A stretch of 64,000 nt of DNA from Roseiarcus sp963776665 (GCA_963776665.1 CAVZNQ010000042.1:1-64000); one strand, 5' to 3'. Shown: positions 41,705 through 51,109, numbered from the stretch's first letter. A program made the numbers and translations. Notes: generated by a model from the letters alone, not told the origin.

Positions 41705-42988
41705 TTAGAACCCCTCCGGCCGTCCCACCACCGTCGTCAGGAGCGAGCCGTCGCCGAAGGCGCGGTGGGCGGCGCGCTTGACGCTCTTGATCGTCACGCC
41801 CCCGATCTCGCGGTTGCGCTCGACGAGCCAGTCCGGCGACCGGCGCTCGAGCTGGATGTGGATGAGCTGGGAGGCGATCTTGGCCGAAGTGTCGAAGCGC
41901 AAAGGATAGGAGCCGATGAGATAGGTCTTGCCCTTCTCGAGTTCCTCTTGGTTGAGGCCGTTCAGCGCCACGTCGCGGATTTCCGCCGAAGCGACGTCGA
42001 ACAATTCGCGCGCCCGCTCGTTCTTGGTCGTGGTGCCGCCGTAGAAATAGGTGCCGTGCTCGAGCGCGTAGAAGGTCCCGAACACGGTATAGGCGAGGCC
42101 GCGCTTCTCGCGCACTTCGCGAAAGAGCCGCGAGGTCATCGAGCCCGAGCCGCCGAGGATATGGGCGGCGACGATGCTGGCGATATAGTCGGGGTCGTCG
42201 CGTCTGAGCGCCGGCCGGCCGAAGCGGATGGTCGATTGCGGCACGTCGAGGTCGATGAGGTCGACCCCGCCCAGACCCTTGAACGCCGCGTCGGCGACGG
42301 GTTTCAAGTCCGCCTTGGCCGGCAGGTCGGCGAACGCCTTGTCGACCAGCGCCGCCGCGTCTTTTTCGTCGATCGCGCCGACGACGGCGATCATCAACCG
42401 GTCGCGGGCGATCCCGCGCCTGGCGGCCTCGACGAGATCGGCCCGCTCGATCCGAGCTAGCGTCTCGAGCGAGCCGTCGGCCGGCTGGCCGTAGGGATGA
42501 TCGGGAAAGGCTTTCGCCTTCCAGTTGCGGTTGGCGAGGGTGCCGGGATCGTTGGCGACGTGACGCAGGCGGGCGTTCATGTGGTCGCGCACGCGCTCGA
42601 ACGGCTCCTCGTCGAACCGCGGCGCATTGAGGGCGAGCCGCAGAAGCTCACCGGCGCGATCGAGGTTCTTGGTCAGCGTTCGCATGCGCCCGCTCCAATG
42701 GTCGCGGTCGCAGTGGAAGCTCATCTCGACCGCCTTCTCGTCCAGCGCCCGATGGAAGGCTTGCGAATCGAGGTCGCCCGCGCCCTCGTCGAGGAGCCCG
42801 GTCGTTAGCGACCCGAGGCCGGCCTTTTCGGCCGGGTCCTGGGCCGCGCCCCCGCGCATGGCGAATTCGAGCGACACCAGCGGCACCGCGTAGGAGCGGA
42901 CCAGCCACAGGTTGAGGCCGCGCGGGGTCGTGACGACGTCGACGTTGACGGCGGAGTGGGAAGGGGAAAGGGCGATGTGTTTTTGCAT
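41705..42988 (-). CDS. M16 family peptidase-like subunit lacking the zinc motif
   Basis: 427 residues from ATG 42988. M16 fold with LNLWLVRSYAVPLVSLEFAM and DPAEKAGLGSLTTGLLDEGA, but where the active partner has HFLEH this one has no HxxEH. The C-terminal substrate-binding R/Y pair region is kept (LFREVREKRGLAYTVFGTFY). This is the non-catalytic half of a heterodimeric M16B peptidase; the catalytic half is encoded immediately upstream. Confidence 0.9.
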   Translation of the reverse strand: MQKHIALSPSHSAVNVDVVTTPRGLNLWLVRSYAVPLVSLEFAMRGGAAQDPAEKAGLGSLTTGLLDEGAGDLDSQAFHRALDEKAVEMSFHCDRDHWSGRMRTLTKNLDRAGELLRLALNAPRFDEEPFERVRDHMNARLRHVANDPGTLANRNWKAKAFPDHPYGQPADGSLETLARIERADLVEAARRGIARDRLMIAVVGAIDEKDAAALVDKAFADLPAKADLKPVADAAFKGLGGVDLIDLDVPQSTIRFGRPALRRDDPDYIASIVAAHILGGSGSMTSRLFREVREKRGLAYTVFGTFYALEHGTYFYGGTTTKNERARELFDVASAEIRDVALNGLNQEELEKGKTYLIGSYPLRFDTSAKIASQLIHIQLERRSPDWLVERNREIGGVTIKSVKRAAHRAFGDGSLLTTVVGRPEGF

Positions 42989-43064
42989 GGGCGCTTCCAC
43001 GTTTTCATTTTGTTGGCCCGAGCGCTTTTTCGACGCGGCGAGCAGGCGAACCGTCTCGAGCTCC

Positions 43065-44360
43065 CTATGCGGCCTCGCTCTCGAGCGGCAGCAGATGGCC
43101 GGTGACGGCAGGCTTGTGATCGAGCCAATGGCGCGCCGCCTCGACGACCGCCTCCGCGCCGACCGCCTCGATTCTCGCCGGCCATTCCTCGACGTCGCGG
43201 AGCGTCTGCCCGATCGCCAGCGACGAGCCATACCAGCGCGCGAGGTCCGACTGGCTGTCGCGCGCGTAAGTCGCGTCGGCCACAAGGCGGGTCTTGGCCC
43301 GCTCGAGGTCGCCCGAGTCGACGCCCAGATCAAGGAACTTCGCCAGCGCACGGTCGAACGCCTTGTCGAGCGCTTCCAGCGTGACGCCGGGCGCGGGGGT
43401 CATATTGACGATGAACCGGCTCTGGTCGAGCGCGGTGCCGTGGTAATAGGCCCAGGCCGAGACCGCGAGTTTCTCCTCTATCACCAGCATGCGATAGAGC
43501 ACGCTGGTCTGGCCGCCGCCGAGAAGATGGCCGAGCACTTCGAGCGCTTCGGCCTCGCCGTCCTTTGCGGTGCGGGCGGAGGGCGCGAGATAATGCCGCT
43601 GCCAGCCCGGCTGCTCGACCTTGTCGTCGGCGACCTTGACCAGTCGGCTCGCGACGGTCGGCGGCTCCATGGGCCTCACCCGCTCGGGCTTCGCCCCCCG
43701 CGGCTTGATCTTGCCGTAGGTCTCCTCCGCCAGCGCCAGCGCCTCTTCGGGCTCGACGTCGCCCGCCACCACCAGGATGGCGTTTTCGGGGGTATAGAAG
43801 CGTTTGTAATAGGCGAGCGCGTCCTCGCGCCTGAGGCCCTCGATCTCGTGTCCCCAGCCGATGACCGGAATGCCGTAAGGGTGGTGGGTGAAGAGGGTCG
43901 CCTGAACAGCTTCGCCGAGCTGCGCGCCCGGGTCGGTGTCGCAATGCATGCGCCGCTCTTCGAGCACCACGTCGCGCTCGGGCGCGACGATGTCGTCGGT
44001 GAGGATGAGCCCGGTCATCCGGTCGGCCTCGAACGCCATGCAGGCTTTCAGGTGCTGCTTTGCGATCTGCTGGAAATAGGCGGTGAAATCGTTGCCGGTG
44101 AAGGCGTTCTCCTGGCCGCCGACCTCGGAGACAAATTCCGAGAACTCGCCCTTGGGATGGCGCTTGGTGCCTTTGAACATCAGATGCTCGAGGAAATGGG
44201 CGATGCCTGACTTTCCCGGCGGATCGTCGGCCGCGCCGTTGCGGTACCAGACCATGTGGGTGACGACGGGGGCGCGATGGTCGGGAATGACGATGACGTC
44301 GAGGCCGTTGCCGAGAATGAAATGCGCGACCTTGGCCGCTGGCTGAACATGAGACGTCAT
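43065..44360 (-). CDS. M16B zinc peptidase, catalytic subunit
   Basis: 431 residues from ATG 44360. The inverted zinc motif HFLEH is in GIAHFLEHLMFKGTKRHPKG, with the downstream glutamate in the ENAFTGNDFTAYFQ region. It begins VAHFILGNGLDVIVIPDHRA. No signal peptide is evident with this start; relatives are periplasmic or cytosolic processing peptidases related to mitochondrial MPP. Pairs with the neighbouring zinc-less subunit, 76 bases downstream. Confidence 0.93.
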   Translation of the reverse strand: MTSHVQPAAKVAHFILGNGLDVIVIPDHRAPVVTHMVWYRNGAADDPPGKSGIAHFLEHLMFKGTKRHPKGEFSEFVSEVGGQENAFTGNDFTAYFQQIAKQHLKACMAFEADRMTGLILTDDIVAPERDVVLEERRMHCDTDPGAQLGEAVQATLFTHHPYGIPVIGWGHEIEGLRREDALAYYKRFYTPENAILVVAGDVEPEEALALAEETYGKIKPRGAKPERVRPMEPPTVASRLVKVADDKVEQPGWQRHYLAPSARTAKDGEAEALEVLGHLLGGGQTSVLYRMLVIEEKLAVSAWAYYHGTALDQSRFIVNMTPAPGVTLEALDKAFDRALAKFLDLGVDSGDLERAKTRLVADATYARDSQSDLARWYGSSLAIGQTLRDVEEWPARIEAVGAEAVVEAARHWLDHKPAVTGHLLPLESEAA

Positions 44361-44500
44361 CCGCGTTCCGTTTTTCGTTGATTGGACCTTCGCCGGCGAT
44401 GGGGCTGCGAGACGGCCCAATCGTGACGATCCTGCGACATATAAGGCGCCGCCGCGCGGCTTGCGAGTCGGGGATTGGCGGAGGGCTAACCGGGCGGGCG

Positions 44501-44893
44501 TCAAAGAAACGGATTGACGATCGTGCAGTCCCCAAACCGCCGGCCGTGCTGGAAATCCTCGCTGTAGAGCGTTTCGCAGCCCGCCTCGATCGCGGCGGCG
44601 AGGATGAGCGCGTCGTAAAAGGCCAGCGAATGGTCGCGCGCGAGCACGACCGCCGCGGCGTGGGTGGCGGATGTTATGGGGACGATATTGCGGAGCCAAT
44701 CGCGAATAACCGCGAGCGCCGCCTCGATGTCCGGCCACGAGCGCCGACGCTTCTTGTGCGCGACATGCGTGAACTCGTTCAGCACCTGGGCGCTGATCAC
44801 GCCGCCCTGCGCGAGGACCTCCAGGGCGCGCTCGCGCTTCTCTACGTCCAGAAATGCGTAAACGATGACATTCGAATCGAAGAACGGGCTCAA
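44501..44893 (-). CDS. PIN-domain toxin (VapC-like)
   Basis: 130 residues. PIN nuclease acids: Asp7 in FFDSNVIVYAFLD, Glu in VLNEFTHVA, Asp in SLAFYDALILAAAIEAG and a last Asp in YSEDFQHG. Toxins of this kind cleave specific RNAs. ATG 44893 overlaps the stop of the antitoxin gene (ATGA), so the pair is co-translated. Confidence 0.88.
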   Translation of the reverse strand: MSPFFDSNVIVYAFLDVEKRERALEVLAQGGVISAQVLNEFTHVAHKKRRRSWPDIEAALAVIRDWLRNIVPITSATHAAAVVLARDHSLAFYDALILAAAIEAGCETLYSEDFQHGRRFGDCTIVNPFL

Positions 44894-45120
44894 CGCTTGT
44901 TCGCTTCGTCACGATCGAACTTGTAGCCCTCCGGCGCGGGCCAGCTGAACTGCTCCATCGCTTTCAGAAACTCCGCGCGGCGGTCACGCTTCTCGACCAC
45001 GATCTCCTTCTTGTTCGCCGAGACGACCTCAAGCTCGTCGCCGGGCGCGAGATGGAGCGCATCGACAAGAGCCTTTGGCAGTCTCACCGCGAGACTGTTT
45101 CCCCATTTCGCTACGTGCAT
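44890..45120 (-). CDS. AbrB/MazE-type antitoxin (VapB-like)
   Basis: 76 residues. The swapped-hairpin DNA-binding fold is at the N-terminus: HVAKWGNSLAVRLPKALVDA, then LHLAPGDELEVVSANKKEIV. The C-terminal half (EFLKAMEQFSWPAPEGYKFD) is the toxin-binding tail. It likely represses its own promoter through the palindrome directly upstream. Confidence 0.9.
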   Translation of the reverse strand: MHVAKWGNSLAVRLPKALVDALHLAPGDELEVVSANKKEIVVEKRDRRAEFLKAMEQFSWPAPEGYKFDRDEANKR

Positions 45121-45158
45121 GATATCCTCAATTGATATACTTTAGGTCTTGTATATCA
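45120..45158 (-). promoter_or_regulatory. probable operator of the toxin-antitoxin module
   Basis: TGATATAC (45133-45140) and GTATATCA (45151-45158) are perfect inverted repeats separated by 10 bases. A third, partial element TGATATCC starts at 45120, overlapping the start codon. The AT-rich stretch contrasts with the GC-rich surroundings. This fits autoregulation by an AbrB-type antitoxin. Confidence 0.7.
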
Positions 45159-45196
45159 TTTCCCGGCCGGCCCCGTCAACGCCGTTTGCGCGAGGC

Positions 45197-45883
45197 TCAC
45201 TCGTCGAGGCCCTCGGCCCGGCGCCAGTCGATCAGCAGGGCGCGGCGCGGCTTCGGCAAGCGCTCCTCGAGCACCTCTATCTTTTCCATTCGGTCGAGGC
45301 GGAAATGGCGGAAAGCGGCCCTCGTCTCGCACCAGGCGGCGAGCATCCGGGCGCGGTCGAAAAAGCCCAGCGCGACCGGCCAGATGACGCGCGCCGAGGA
45401 GCGCCCGTGCTTGTCGATATAGGCGAGCTTGACCTTGCGCCCGGCCCCCAGCGCCTCGCGGATCATGGGCAGGCTCGCGCCTTCCCGCTCGCCGGTGGCG
45501 CTTGCGCCGGCGAGCATGGTCGGCCAGTCGAGCGCCTCCGCCCGCTCCGGCGGCAGGACCGCGGCGATCTTGGCCAAGGCTCCGCGCGCCGCTTTGGTCA
45601 GCCCCGCGTCGGCGCGGCCCTCGACCCATTGGGCGCCGAGCGCCAGCGCCTCGACCTCCGCCAGGCTGAACATGAGGGGCGGCAGGGTGAAGCCCGGCCT
45701 CAGCACGTAGCCGAATCCCGCCTCGCCCTCGATCCGCGCCCCCTGCGCCTTGAGCGCCTCGATGTCTCGGTAGAGCGTGCGTAGCGACACCCCGAGTTCC
45801 TCCGCCAGCGCCTGGCCGGCGACCGGCCGTCGGCGGAGGCGAAGGCTTTGCATGAGTTCGAGCAGCCGTTCGGCGCGCGACAT
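45197..45883 (-). CDS. HTH plus WYL-domain transcriptional regulator (YafY type)
   Basis: 228 residues. The winged HTH_11 is at 1-60: ERLLELMQSLRLRRRPVAGQ, then LAEELGVSLRTLYRDIEALK. The WYL-type domain is at about 130-205 (KVKLAYIDKHGRSSARVIWP, then RARMLAAWCETRAAFRHFRL), which may bind a small ligand or nucleic acid. The target is not visible; it could be the divergently placed toxin-antitoxin promoter or a distant gene. Confidence 0.88.
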   Translation of the reverse strand: MSRAERLLELMQSLRLRRRPVAGQALAEELGVSLRTLYRDIEALKAQGARIEGEAGFGYVLRPGFTLPPLMFSLAEVEALALGAQWVEGRADAGLTKAARGALAKIAAVLPPERAEALDWPTMLAGASATGEREGASLPMIREALGAGRKVKLAYIDKHGRSSARVIWPVALGFFDRARMLAAWCETRAAFRHFRLDRMEKIEVLEERLPKPRRALLIDWRRAEGLDE

Positions 45884-45900
45884 CGCTCAATCCCGCCGCT

Positions 45901-46299
45901 TCAGGGCGCTTTCACGCAAGCCTCGACCGGGAACAGGCACTCCTGGCCGAGCGGCAGCGTCAGGCCGTCGGGGCCGGCATAGCCGACCTGGCTGACGCGG
46001 CCGTTGGTCATGACCAGTCTGACGTCGCAGGATCCGCCGCCCCCGAACGGCGGCAGGTTGGTGTTGAGGAGGAGCGCCCATTGCGGTCCATAGCCGCGCA
46101 TTTGCCCGCCGAAGTAGGTCCAGATTTCGGTCGCCTCTCCGACCTGCGCGCGATGCGCCGGAGGGCCGAGACAGGCGCGGATCTCGCGCGCCTTGAGCCC
46201 GATCATCGACTGCTGCGCGGCTTGGTCCACTTCGAGCGGCTGGCATCCGCCGAGCAACAGCGCGCCGAAGAGGCCAAGCGTCGCGGCCGATTTGCTCAC
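45901..46299 (-). CDS. small lipoprotein, SmpA/OmlA-like pattern
   Basis: 132 residues from GTG 46299, preceded by GGGGGAGAGG. Lipobox LFGALLLGGCQPLEV. The mature part MIGLKAREIRACLGPPAHRA, then IWTYFGG is the short helix-turn pattern of SmpA/OmlA-type domains (LGPP...W.Y), with a cysteine pair SCDVRLVMTNGRV and CLFPVEACVKAP. The upstream ATG 46374 gives unconvincing sequence. Role unknown. Confidence 0.7.
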   Translation of the reverse strand: MSKSAATLGLFGALLLGGCQPLEVDQAAQQSMIGLKAREIRACLGPPAHRAQVGEATEIWTYFGGQMRGYGPQWALLLNTNLPPFGGGGSCDVRLVMTNGRVSQVGYAGPDGLTLPLGQECLFPVEACVKAP

Positions 46300-46370
46300 A
46301 CCTCTCCCCCGGATGTTGGCGCCGCTCGACGTTCGCCGAATCGCGACGGTTTGACAACAATGGGCGTGGA

Positions 46371-46925
46371 TCACTTCGCCTGGAAGATCGCGATCCGCGT
46401 ATCGCCATAGGTTCGTTCGTCGACGCTCGCGAGGCCGGGGGGAGCCGCGACTTCGGCCCTGGCTGCTTCCTCCACGACGCAGAGCGCGTCCGGCTCGAGC
46501 CAGCCTCCCTCGATCAGCGAAGCGAGCGCTGGGGCGGCGAGACCCTGTCCGTAAGGCGGGTCGAGAAACGCCAGCGCGAACGGCCCTCCGGCCGGGGCCG
46601 AACCCAGCCTCGTCGCGTCGGCGCGCCAGATCCGGGTCACCCCGCCGAGCCCGAAAGCCTCGACATTGGCGCGAAGAACCGCCCGCGCCTCGGCGGCGTT
46701 GTCGACCAGGAGCGCGAAGCGGGCGCCGCGCGACAGCGCCTCGATCGCGAGCGCCCCCGATCCGGCAAAGAGGTCAAGCACCCGCGCGCCATCGATATGG
46801 CCGGGAAATCGATGCTCGAGAATGTCGAAGATCGATTCGCGCAGCCGCTCGGAGGTCGGGCGAATGGCGCGCGACGCCGGCGCGGTGAGCGTCCGGCCCT
46901 TGAGCCGCCCGCTGACGATCCTCAT
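46371..46925 (-). CDS. rsmD: 16S rRNA (guanine966-N2)-methyltransferase RsmD
   Basis: 184 residues. Rossmann methyltransferase: IRPTSERLRESIFDILEHRF, the SAM-binding VLDLFAGSGALAIEALSRGA and the catalytic DPPYGQG (N6/N2-MTase motif IV). Methylates G966 of 16S rRNA during 30S assembly. It follows rluB by three bases, so the two rRNA-modification genes form an operon. Confidence 0.94.
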   Translation of the reverse strand: MRIVSGRLKGRTLTAPASRAIRPTSERLRESIFDILEHRFPGHIDGARVLDLFAGSGALAIEALSRGARFALLVDNAAEARAVLRANVEAFGLGGVTRIWRADATRLGSAPAGGPFALAFLDPPYGQGLAAPALASLIEGGWLEPDALCVVEEAARAEVAAPPGLASVDERTYGDTRIAIFQAK

Positions 46926-46928
46926 CGG

Positions 46929-48702
46929 TCACGGCTTTCGCGGCGGGCGGCGCGGGCCGCCTCGGCCTTTCGGCGGGCCCTTACCGGGCGGACCGTGGGA
47001 TCGCCCCGGCGAGGAGCGCGCCCGCGGCGCGCCGCCCCCGCCGCTCCGTTCGCCGCCGTGCCCCCGCGGACGGTCCGACCCACGCTCGCCTTTGTGCCGA
47101 TCCGGGGGACGGTCGAAACGGCGCGCCGGAGGAGCGCCGTCGCGCGCCTCAGTGCGCGTTCCGCGCGGCTTGAATTCCGGGCGCGGTCCGCGGTCCCTGG
47201 CGTCCGCGCGCGGCGGCCGGCTCTCGCCGCTGCGCTCAGGCTTCCGGCCTTGCGGCCGATCGAAGGCGCGCTCGCGCGAGCCGCCCTCGCGCCTCCCCAC
47301 GCTTTCGCCGCGCGGCTCTGAATTCGGAGCGCGGTCCGCGGTCCCTGGCGTCCGCGCGCGGCGGCCGGCTCTCACCGCTGCGCTCAGGCTTCCGGCCTTG
47401 CGGCCGATCGAAGGCGCGCTCGCGCGAGCCGCCCTCGCGCTTCCCCGCGCTTTCCCCGCGCGGCCTGAATTCCGCCCTGCCGCCGCCATGCGCGTTCTCC
47501 GAACGCGGCGCCCGCTCGCGCCCCTGAGGCCCTCGCTTGCCGGCTTTGCGATCTCCCGCGCCCGGCCGTCGCGTTTCGGCGGCGGCGCGCCTGCGCGCTT
47601 CCTCGCCGGTCGGCGAAATGCGCTCGACCGCGATTGTCCGCCCCTTGCGGTCGTGGGTGGCGCTGCGCTCGACGCGCTTACGCGTCGCCGCTGCGTCGGC
47701 GGCGATTTCCGCCCGCAGGCGCGACACATGCTTGCGGCGGCGCTCGGGGGTCGACTGCGCCGGCGGCGGGCGCCGCGCCGCGGCCTCGGGGTCGAAGCGC
47801 CGCTCCCGTTCCCCGCCGCGCCCGCGCTGCTCTTTCCGGTCGGGCTTCCGACTTTCGGAGCGTTCGCGGGCCGCGCTCGGCTCTGCGGGCGTCGGCGAAA
47901 CTTCGCGGGCGATCAGCGGCGCGTCGAAATCAGCCTGGGCTTCCTTCGCAAGCTTGGCGCCCAGCTGGTCGCGCAACACCCGGGTGCGCACTTCCGCCGC
48001 CTCGCCCTCGGCAAGATCGCCGAGCTCGAAGGGACCGAAGGAGACCCGGATCAGGCGGTTGACCGCAAGCCCGAGGTGCTCCAGCACCTTCTTGATCTCG
48101 CGGTTTTTTCCCTCCCGGAGTCCGAGCGTGATCCAGACGTTCGAGCCCTGCTCGCGATCGAGCTTGGCTTCGATGCCCAGATAGTCGACGCCGTCGACAA
48201 CGATCCCCCCGCTTAACCGGTCGAGCGCCGCCTGATCGATGTTCCCGTGCGCGCGCACCCGATAGCGGCGCAGCCAGCCGGTCGACGGCAGCTCGAGCAC
48301 CCGCGCCAGCCCGCCGTCGTTGGTGAGCAGCATGAGCCCCTCGGTGTTGATGTCGAGCCGGCCGACCGCGACCACCCGCGGCAGCTCCGGCGGCAGCGCG
48401 TCGAAAACGGTCCGCCGCCCCTCCGGATCGCGCGCGGTGGTGACGAATCCTCGGGGTTTGTGAAACAGAAAGAGCCGGGTGCGTTCAGCCGCGCCGAGCC
48501 GCTCCCCGTCGACGCGCACGTCGTCGGCGTCGCTGACGTTGAAGGCGGGGCTCGCGAGCACCTCGCCGTTGACGCTCACCCGCCCCGCGGCGATCCAGGC
48601 TTCGGCCTCGCGGCGGGAGCAGAGGCCGGCGCGCGCCATGACCTTGGCGATCCGTTGGCCCTCGCGGACTTGAGAAGCTTCGGCCTTCGTATCGTCGCTC
48701 AT
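46929..48702 (-). CDS. rluB: 23S rRNA pseudouridine synthase (RluB type) with long repeated tail and a frameshift
   Basis: ATG 48702. S4 domain (RIAKVMARAGLCSRREAEAW, then IAAGRVSVNGEVLASP) and RsuA/RluB catalytic core (VAVGRLDINTEGLMLLTNDG with the catalytic aspartate, then GKNREIKKVLEHLGLAVNRL). After about residue 250 comes a very long Arg, Pro and Gly-rich tail. It contains a 49-residue unit (GGSRERAFDRPQGRKPERSG, then ESRPPRADARDRGP) present twice in tandem. One DNA unit is 148 instead of 147 bases (extra base near 47311-47319), so the frame from the start stops at 47236, while the shifted frame continues with the same repeat to 46929. The catalytic part is unaffected. Confidence 0.85.
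47172..47466. repeat. tandem repeat in the rluB tail, units of 148 and 147 bp
   Basis: GAATTC recurs at 47172, 47320 and 47467, with nearly identical sequence between. 147 bases is 49 codons; the extra base in the 148-base unit causes the frameshift of rluB. Confidence 0.85.
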
Positions 48703-48838
48703 GCTCGCTTCATTCCGCCGCCGTCCCGCGCCCGCGTTGCCATCGGCGGCCGCTTGTCCTAAGCCCGAACGCGCCGCGCCGCCATCCGAAAAACGCTTCG
48801 GTCCGCAGATCAGGGCGAAGCCGGCGCAGGGCGCTGCC

Positions 48839-49300
48839 ATGTCGAGCGATGCGGGGAAGGGCGGCGATCCGATGAGCCTCGCCTTCGCCGAGGCGCGGGC
48901 GGCGGAACTGCGCGCCGAGGCGCCGATCGGCGCTGCGCTGGTTCGAGGCGAGGCCGTTATCGCCAGCGCCGGGAACCGCACCCGCGAGCTCGCCGACCCG
49001 ACCGCGCACGCCGAAATGCTCGTCATCCGCGAGGCGGCCGCGAAACTCGGCTCCGAGCGGCTCGCCGGCTGCGATCTCTACGTGACGCTCGAGCCGTGCG
49101 CGATGTGCGCGGGCGCGATCTCACATGCTCGCCTGCGCCGCCTCTACTACGCCGCGCCGGACCCCAAGGGCGGCGCCGTCGATCATGGGGTGCGCTTCTT
49201 TCGTCAGCCGACCTGCCACCACGCGCCCGAAGTCTACGGCGGCCTGCGCGAGGGCGAGGCGGCGGCGATGCTGCGGCGGTTCTTCGCGGCAAGGCGCTGA
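48839..49300 (+). CDS. tadA: tRNA adenosine(34) deaminase TadA
   Basis: 153 residues from ATG 48839 (ATG 48872, MSLAFAEARAAELRAEAP, is equally possible). Converts A34 of tRNA-Arg(ACG) to inosine. Zinc site: H-A-E in DPTAHAEMLVIREA and PCAMC in LEPCAMCAGAISHARL. C-terminal GAVDHGVRFF is typical. Divergent from rluB, with the two starts 136 bases apart. Confidence 0.93.
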   Translation: MSSDAGKGGDPMSLAFAEARAAELRAEAPIGAALVRGEAVIASAGNRTRELADPTAHAEMLVIREAAAKLGSERLAGCDLYVTLEPCAMCAGAISHARLRRLYYAAPDPKGGAVDHGVRFFRQPTCHHAPEVYGGLREGEAAAMLRRFFAARR

Positions 49301-49419
49301 GGGGCTTTCCATCGCCGCGCATCGACGCTGGCGAGGGAAGGCGCCGGTTGCCAAGACCTCGGGCGGCGTGAGAGCATTGGGCTCGAGCGATTTTTTCTGC
49401 GTTCCTTAAGGGAGGAAGC

Positions 49420-50535
49420 ATGTCCAGTCCGCCGTTTCGCGCCGACCATGTCGGGAGCTATCTGCGCCCGGAGCGGCTGCGATCGGCGCGCGAACGCTTC
49501 GCCGCCGGCCATCTTCCGGCGCAGGAACTGCACGCCATCGAGGACGAGTGCATCCGTGATGTCGTGCATGCCCAGGAGAATGTGGGCTTGAAGGGAGTGA
49601 CCGACGGCGAGTTTCGCCGCACCTTCTTTCACGTCGATTTTCTGGAGCGGCTGCACGGGATCGAGGTCCGTTACGGCGAGTTCGCGTCGCATTTCAAGAA
49701 AAGCGACGGCACGAAGGTTGGTTTCGCGCCGCCGACCATGCATGTCGACAGCAAGGTGAATTGGGCCGGGCCAATTCAGGGGCCGGACTTCGATTTCCTG
49801 AAGTCGGCCACGACCCGCACGCCCAAAGTGTGCATTCCGGCGCCGTCGATGCTGCATTTCCGCGGCGGGCGCGAGGCGATCAGCGAGACAGTCTATCCGA
49901 ACCTTGAGGCTTTCTACGCCGATCTGACCGCGGCCTACCGCGCCGAGGTCGCCGATCTTGCGGCGCGCGGCCTCCGCTACCTCCAGTTCGACGACACCAA
50001 TCTCGCCTATCTCTGCGATCCCGAGATTCGCGCCCGGACCAAGGCGCGCGGCGACGACCCGGATGCGCTGACCCGCCTCTACTGCCGGCTGATCAACGAT
50101 TCGATCCGCGACCGGCCGAAGGACATGACGGTCTGCGTTCATCTCTGCCGCGGCAATTTCAAGAGCGCGTGGGTCGCGCAGGGCGGCTATGAGCCGGTCG
50201 CCGAGATCCTTCTCAACGAGATGAAGATCGACGGCTTCTTCCTCGAATATGACGACGAGCGCTCCGGCGACTTCGCGCCGCTGCGGTTTGCGCCGAAAAG
50301 CGCGAGCATCGTGCTCGGCCTCATGAGCTCGAAGCGGGCGCAGGCCGAGTCGAAGGACGAGGTGAAGCGCCGCATCGACGAGGCGGCGAAATACGTGCCC
50401 CTCGACCAGTGCGCGCTCTCCCATCAGTGCGGCTTCTCCTCGACCGCGCACGGCAACGATCTCACGGAGGCCGATCAGTGGATCAAGCTCGCGCGGCTGG
50501 TCGAAATCGCCGAAGAGGTCTGGGGCAAGGCCTGA
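49420..50535 (+). CDS. MetE-like cobalamin-independent methyltransferase (YxjG/YxjH type)
   Basis: 371 residues, corresponding to the C-terminal barrel of MetE only. Starts RADHVGSYLRPERLRSARER. Zinc and substrate residues: LQFDDTNLAYLCD, VCVHLCRGNFKSAW (His and Cys) and the last cysteine in CALSHQCGFSSTAHGN. Homologues transfer a methyl group to homocysteine or process methylated sulphur compounds. True substrate unknown without the N-terminal folate domain. A GGGAGGA site precedes the ATG. Confidence 0.9.
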   Translation: MSSPPFRADHVGSYLRPERLRSARERFAAGHLPAQELHAIEDECIRDVVHAQENVGLKGVTDGEFRRTFFHVDFLERLHGIEVRYGEFASHFKKSDGTKVGFAPPTMHVDSKVNWAGPIQGPDFDFLKSATTRTPKVCIPAPSMLHFRGGREAISETVYPNLEAFYADLTAAYRAEVADLAARGLRYLQFDDTNLAYLCDPEIRARTKARGDDPDALTRLYCRLINDSIRDRPKDMTVCVHLCRGNFKSAWVAQGGYEPVAEILLNEMKIDGFFLEYDDERSGDFAPLRFAPKSASIVLGLMSSKRAQAESKDEVKRRIDEAAKYVPLDQCALSHQCGFSSTAHGNDLTEADQWIKLARLVEIAEEVWGKA

Positions 50536-50648
50536 TCGTCGCTTTGTCTCCCGTTTGGCGGCGTCGGCAAATCCGGCCACGGCCGCGAGAAGGGTTTCGA
50601 AGCGCTCTACGGCTTCTCGGCCCTGAAGACCGTGGCCGCGTGGCACGG

Positions 50649-51044
50649 GTGAAGCGGATCCTCTTGGTCTGCGTGGCCGCGTTGGTGGCGGCGGGCTGCG
50701 CGACCCCGCCGGTGGTCAAGCGCGATTATCTCGATCAGTCGGCGTGGCGGGGGGCCGCCCTGACCATTCCCGGCCGGCAGATGGTGGTCGACGCCGCCGC
50801 CGGCGCGGCTCCGCAGACAGTCACCCTGATCGACGTCAACGCGCGCGCCGAGGTCGGCGGCAATCCCGAACAGCGCGCCCGCATTCTCGATCGCCGCGTC
50901 GAGACCGTGCGTACGGAACTCAGGCGCAACGGGATCGCGCCCGCCAGCATCGCCGAGTGGCCGGGCGCCGGCCCGGACGGCCTCCAGACCTATCCGCCCG
51001 CCGATTTGCAAACCAAGCCGATGGTCGTCATCGCCCACTATTGA
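50649..51044 (+). CDS. small lipoprotein (OmpA-like mini-domain pattern)
   Basis: 131 residues from GTG 50649. Lipobox ALVAAGCATP. The mature part has EQRARILDRRVETVRTELRR, then NGIAPASIAEW, reminiscent of the peptidoglycan-binding OmpA_C fold (RAxxVRxxLxxxGI), but it is too short to be certain. Follows the MetE-like gene in the same direction. Confidence 0.65.
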   Translation: MKRILLVCVAALVAAGCATPPVVKRDYLDQSAWRGAALTIPGRQMVVDAAAGAAPQTVTLIDVNARAEVGGNPEQRARILDRRVETVRTELRRNGIAPASIAEWPGAGPDGLQTYPPADLQTKPMVVIAHY

Positions 51045-51109
51045 GCGCGGTCATGCGTGGAGCGTTTGCGTATGGTAGAGGGAATTGCGCTATCGCGCGC
51101 CCACGAGCC

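Noticed and set aside
45197..45890. Second reading frame on the minus strand over the WYL regulator
   Set aside because: The HTH and WYL motifs are only in the frame 45197-45883; the other is Arg/Gly-rich shadow.
46666..48216. Long plus-strand frame opposite the rluB tail
   Set aside because: Low-complexity Arg/Pro/Ala sequence caused by the repeated, GC-rich tail on the other strand.
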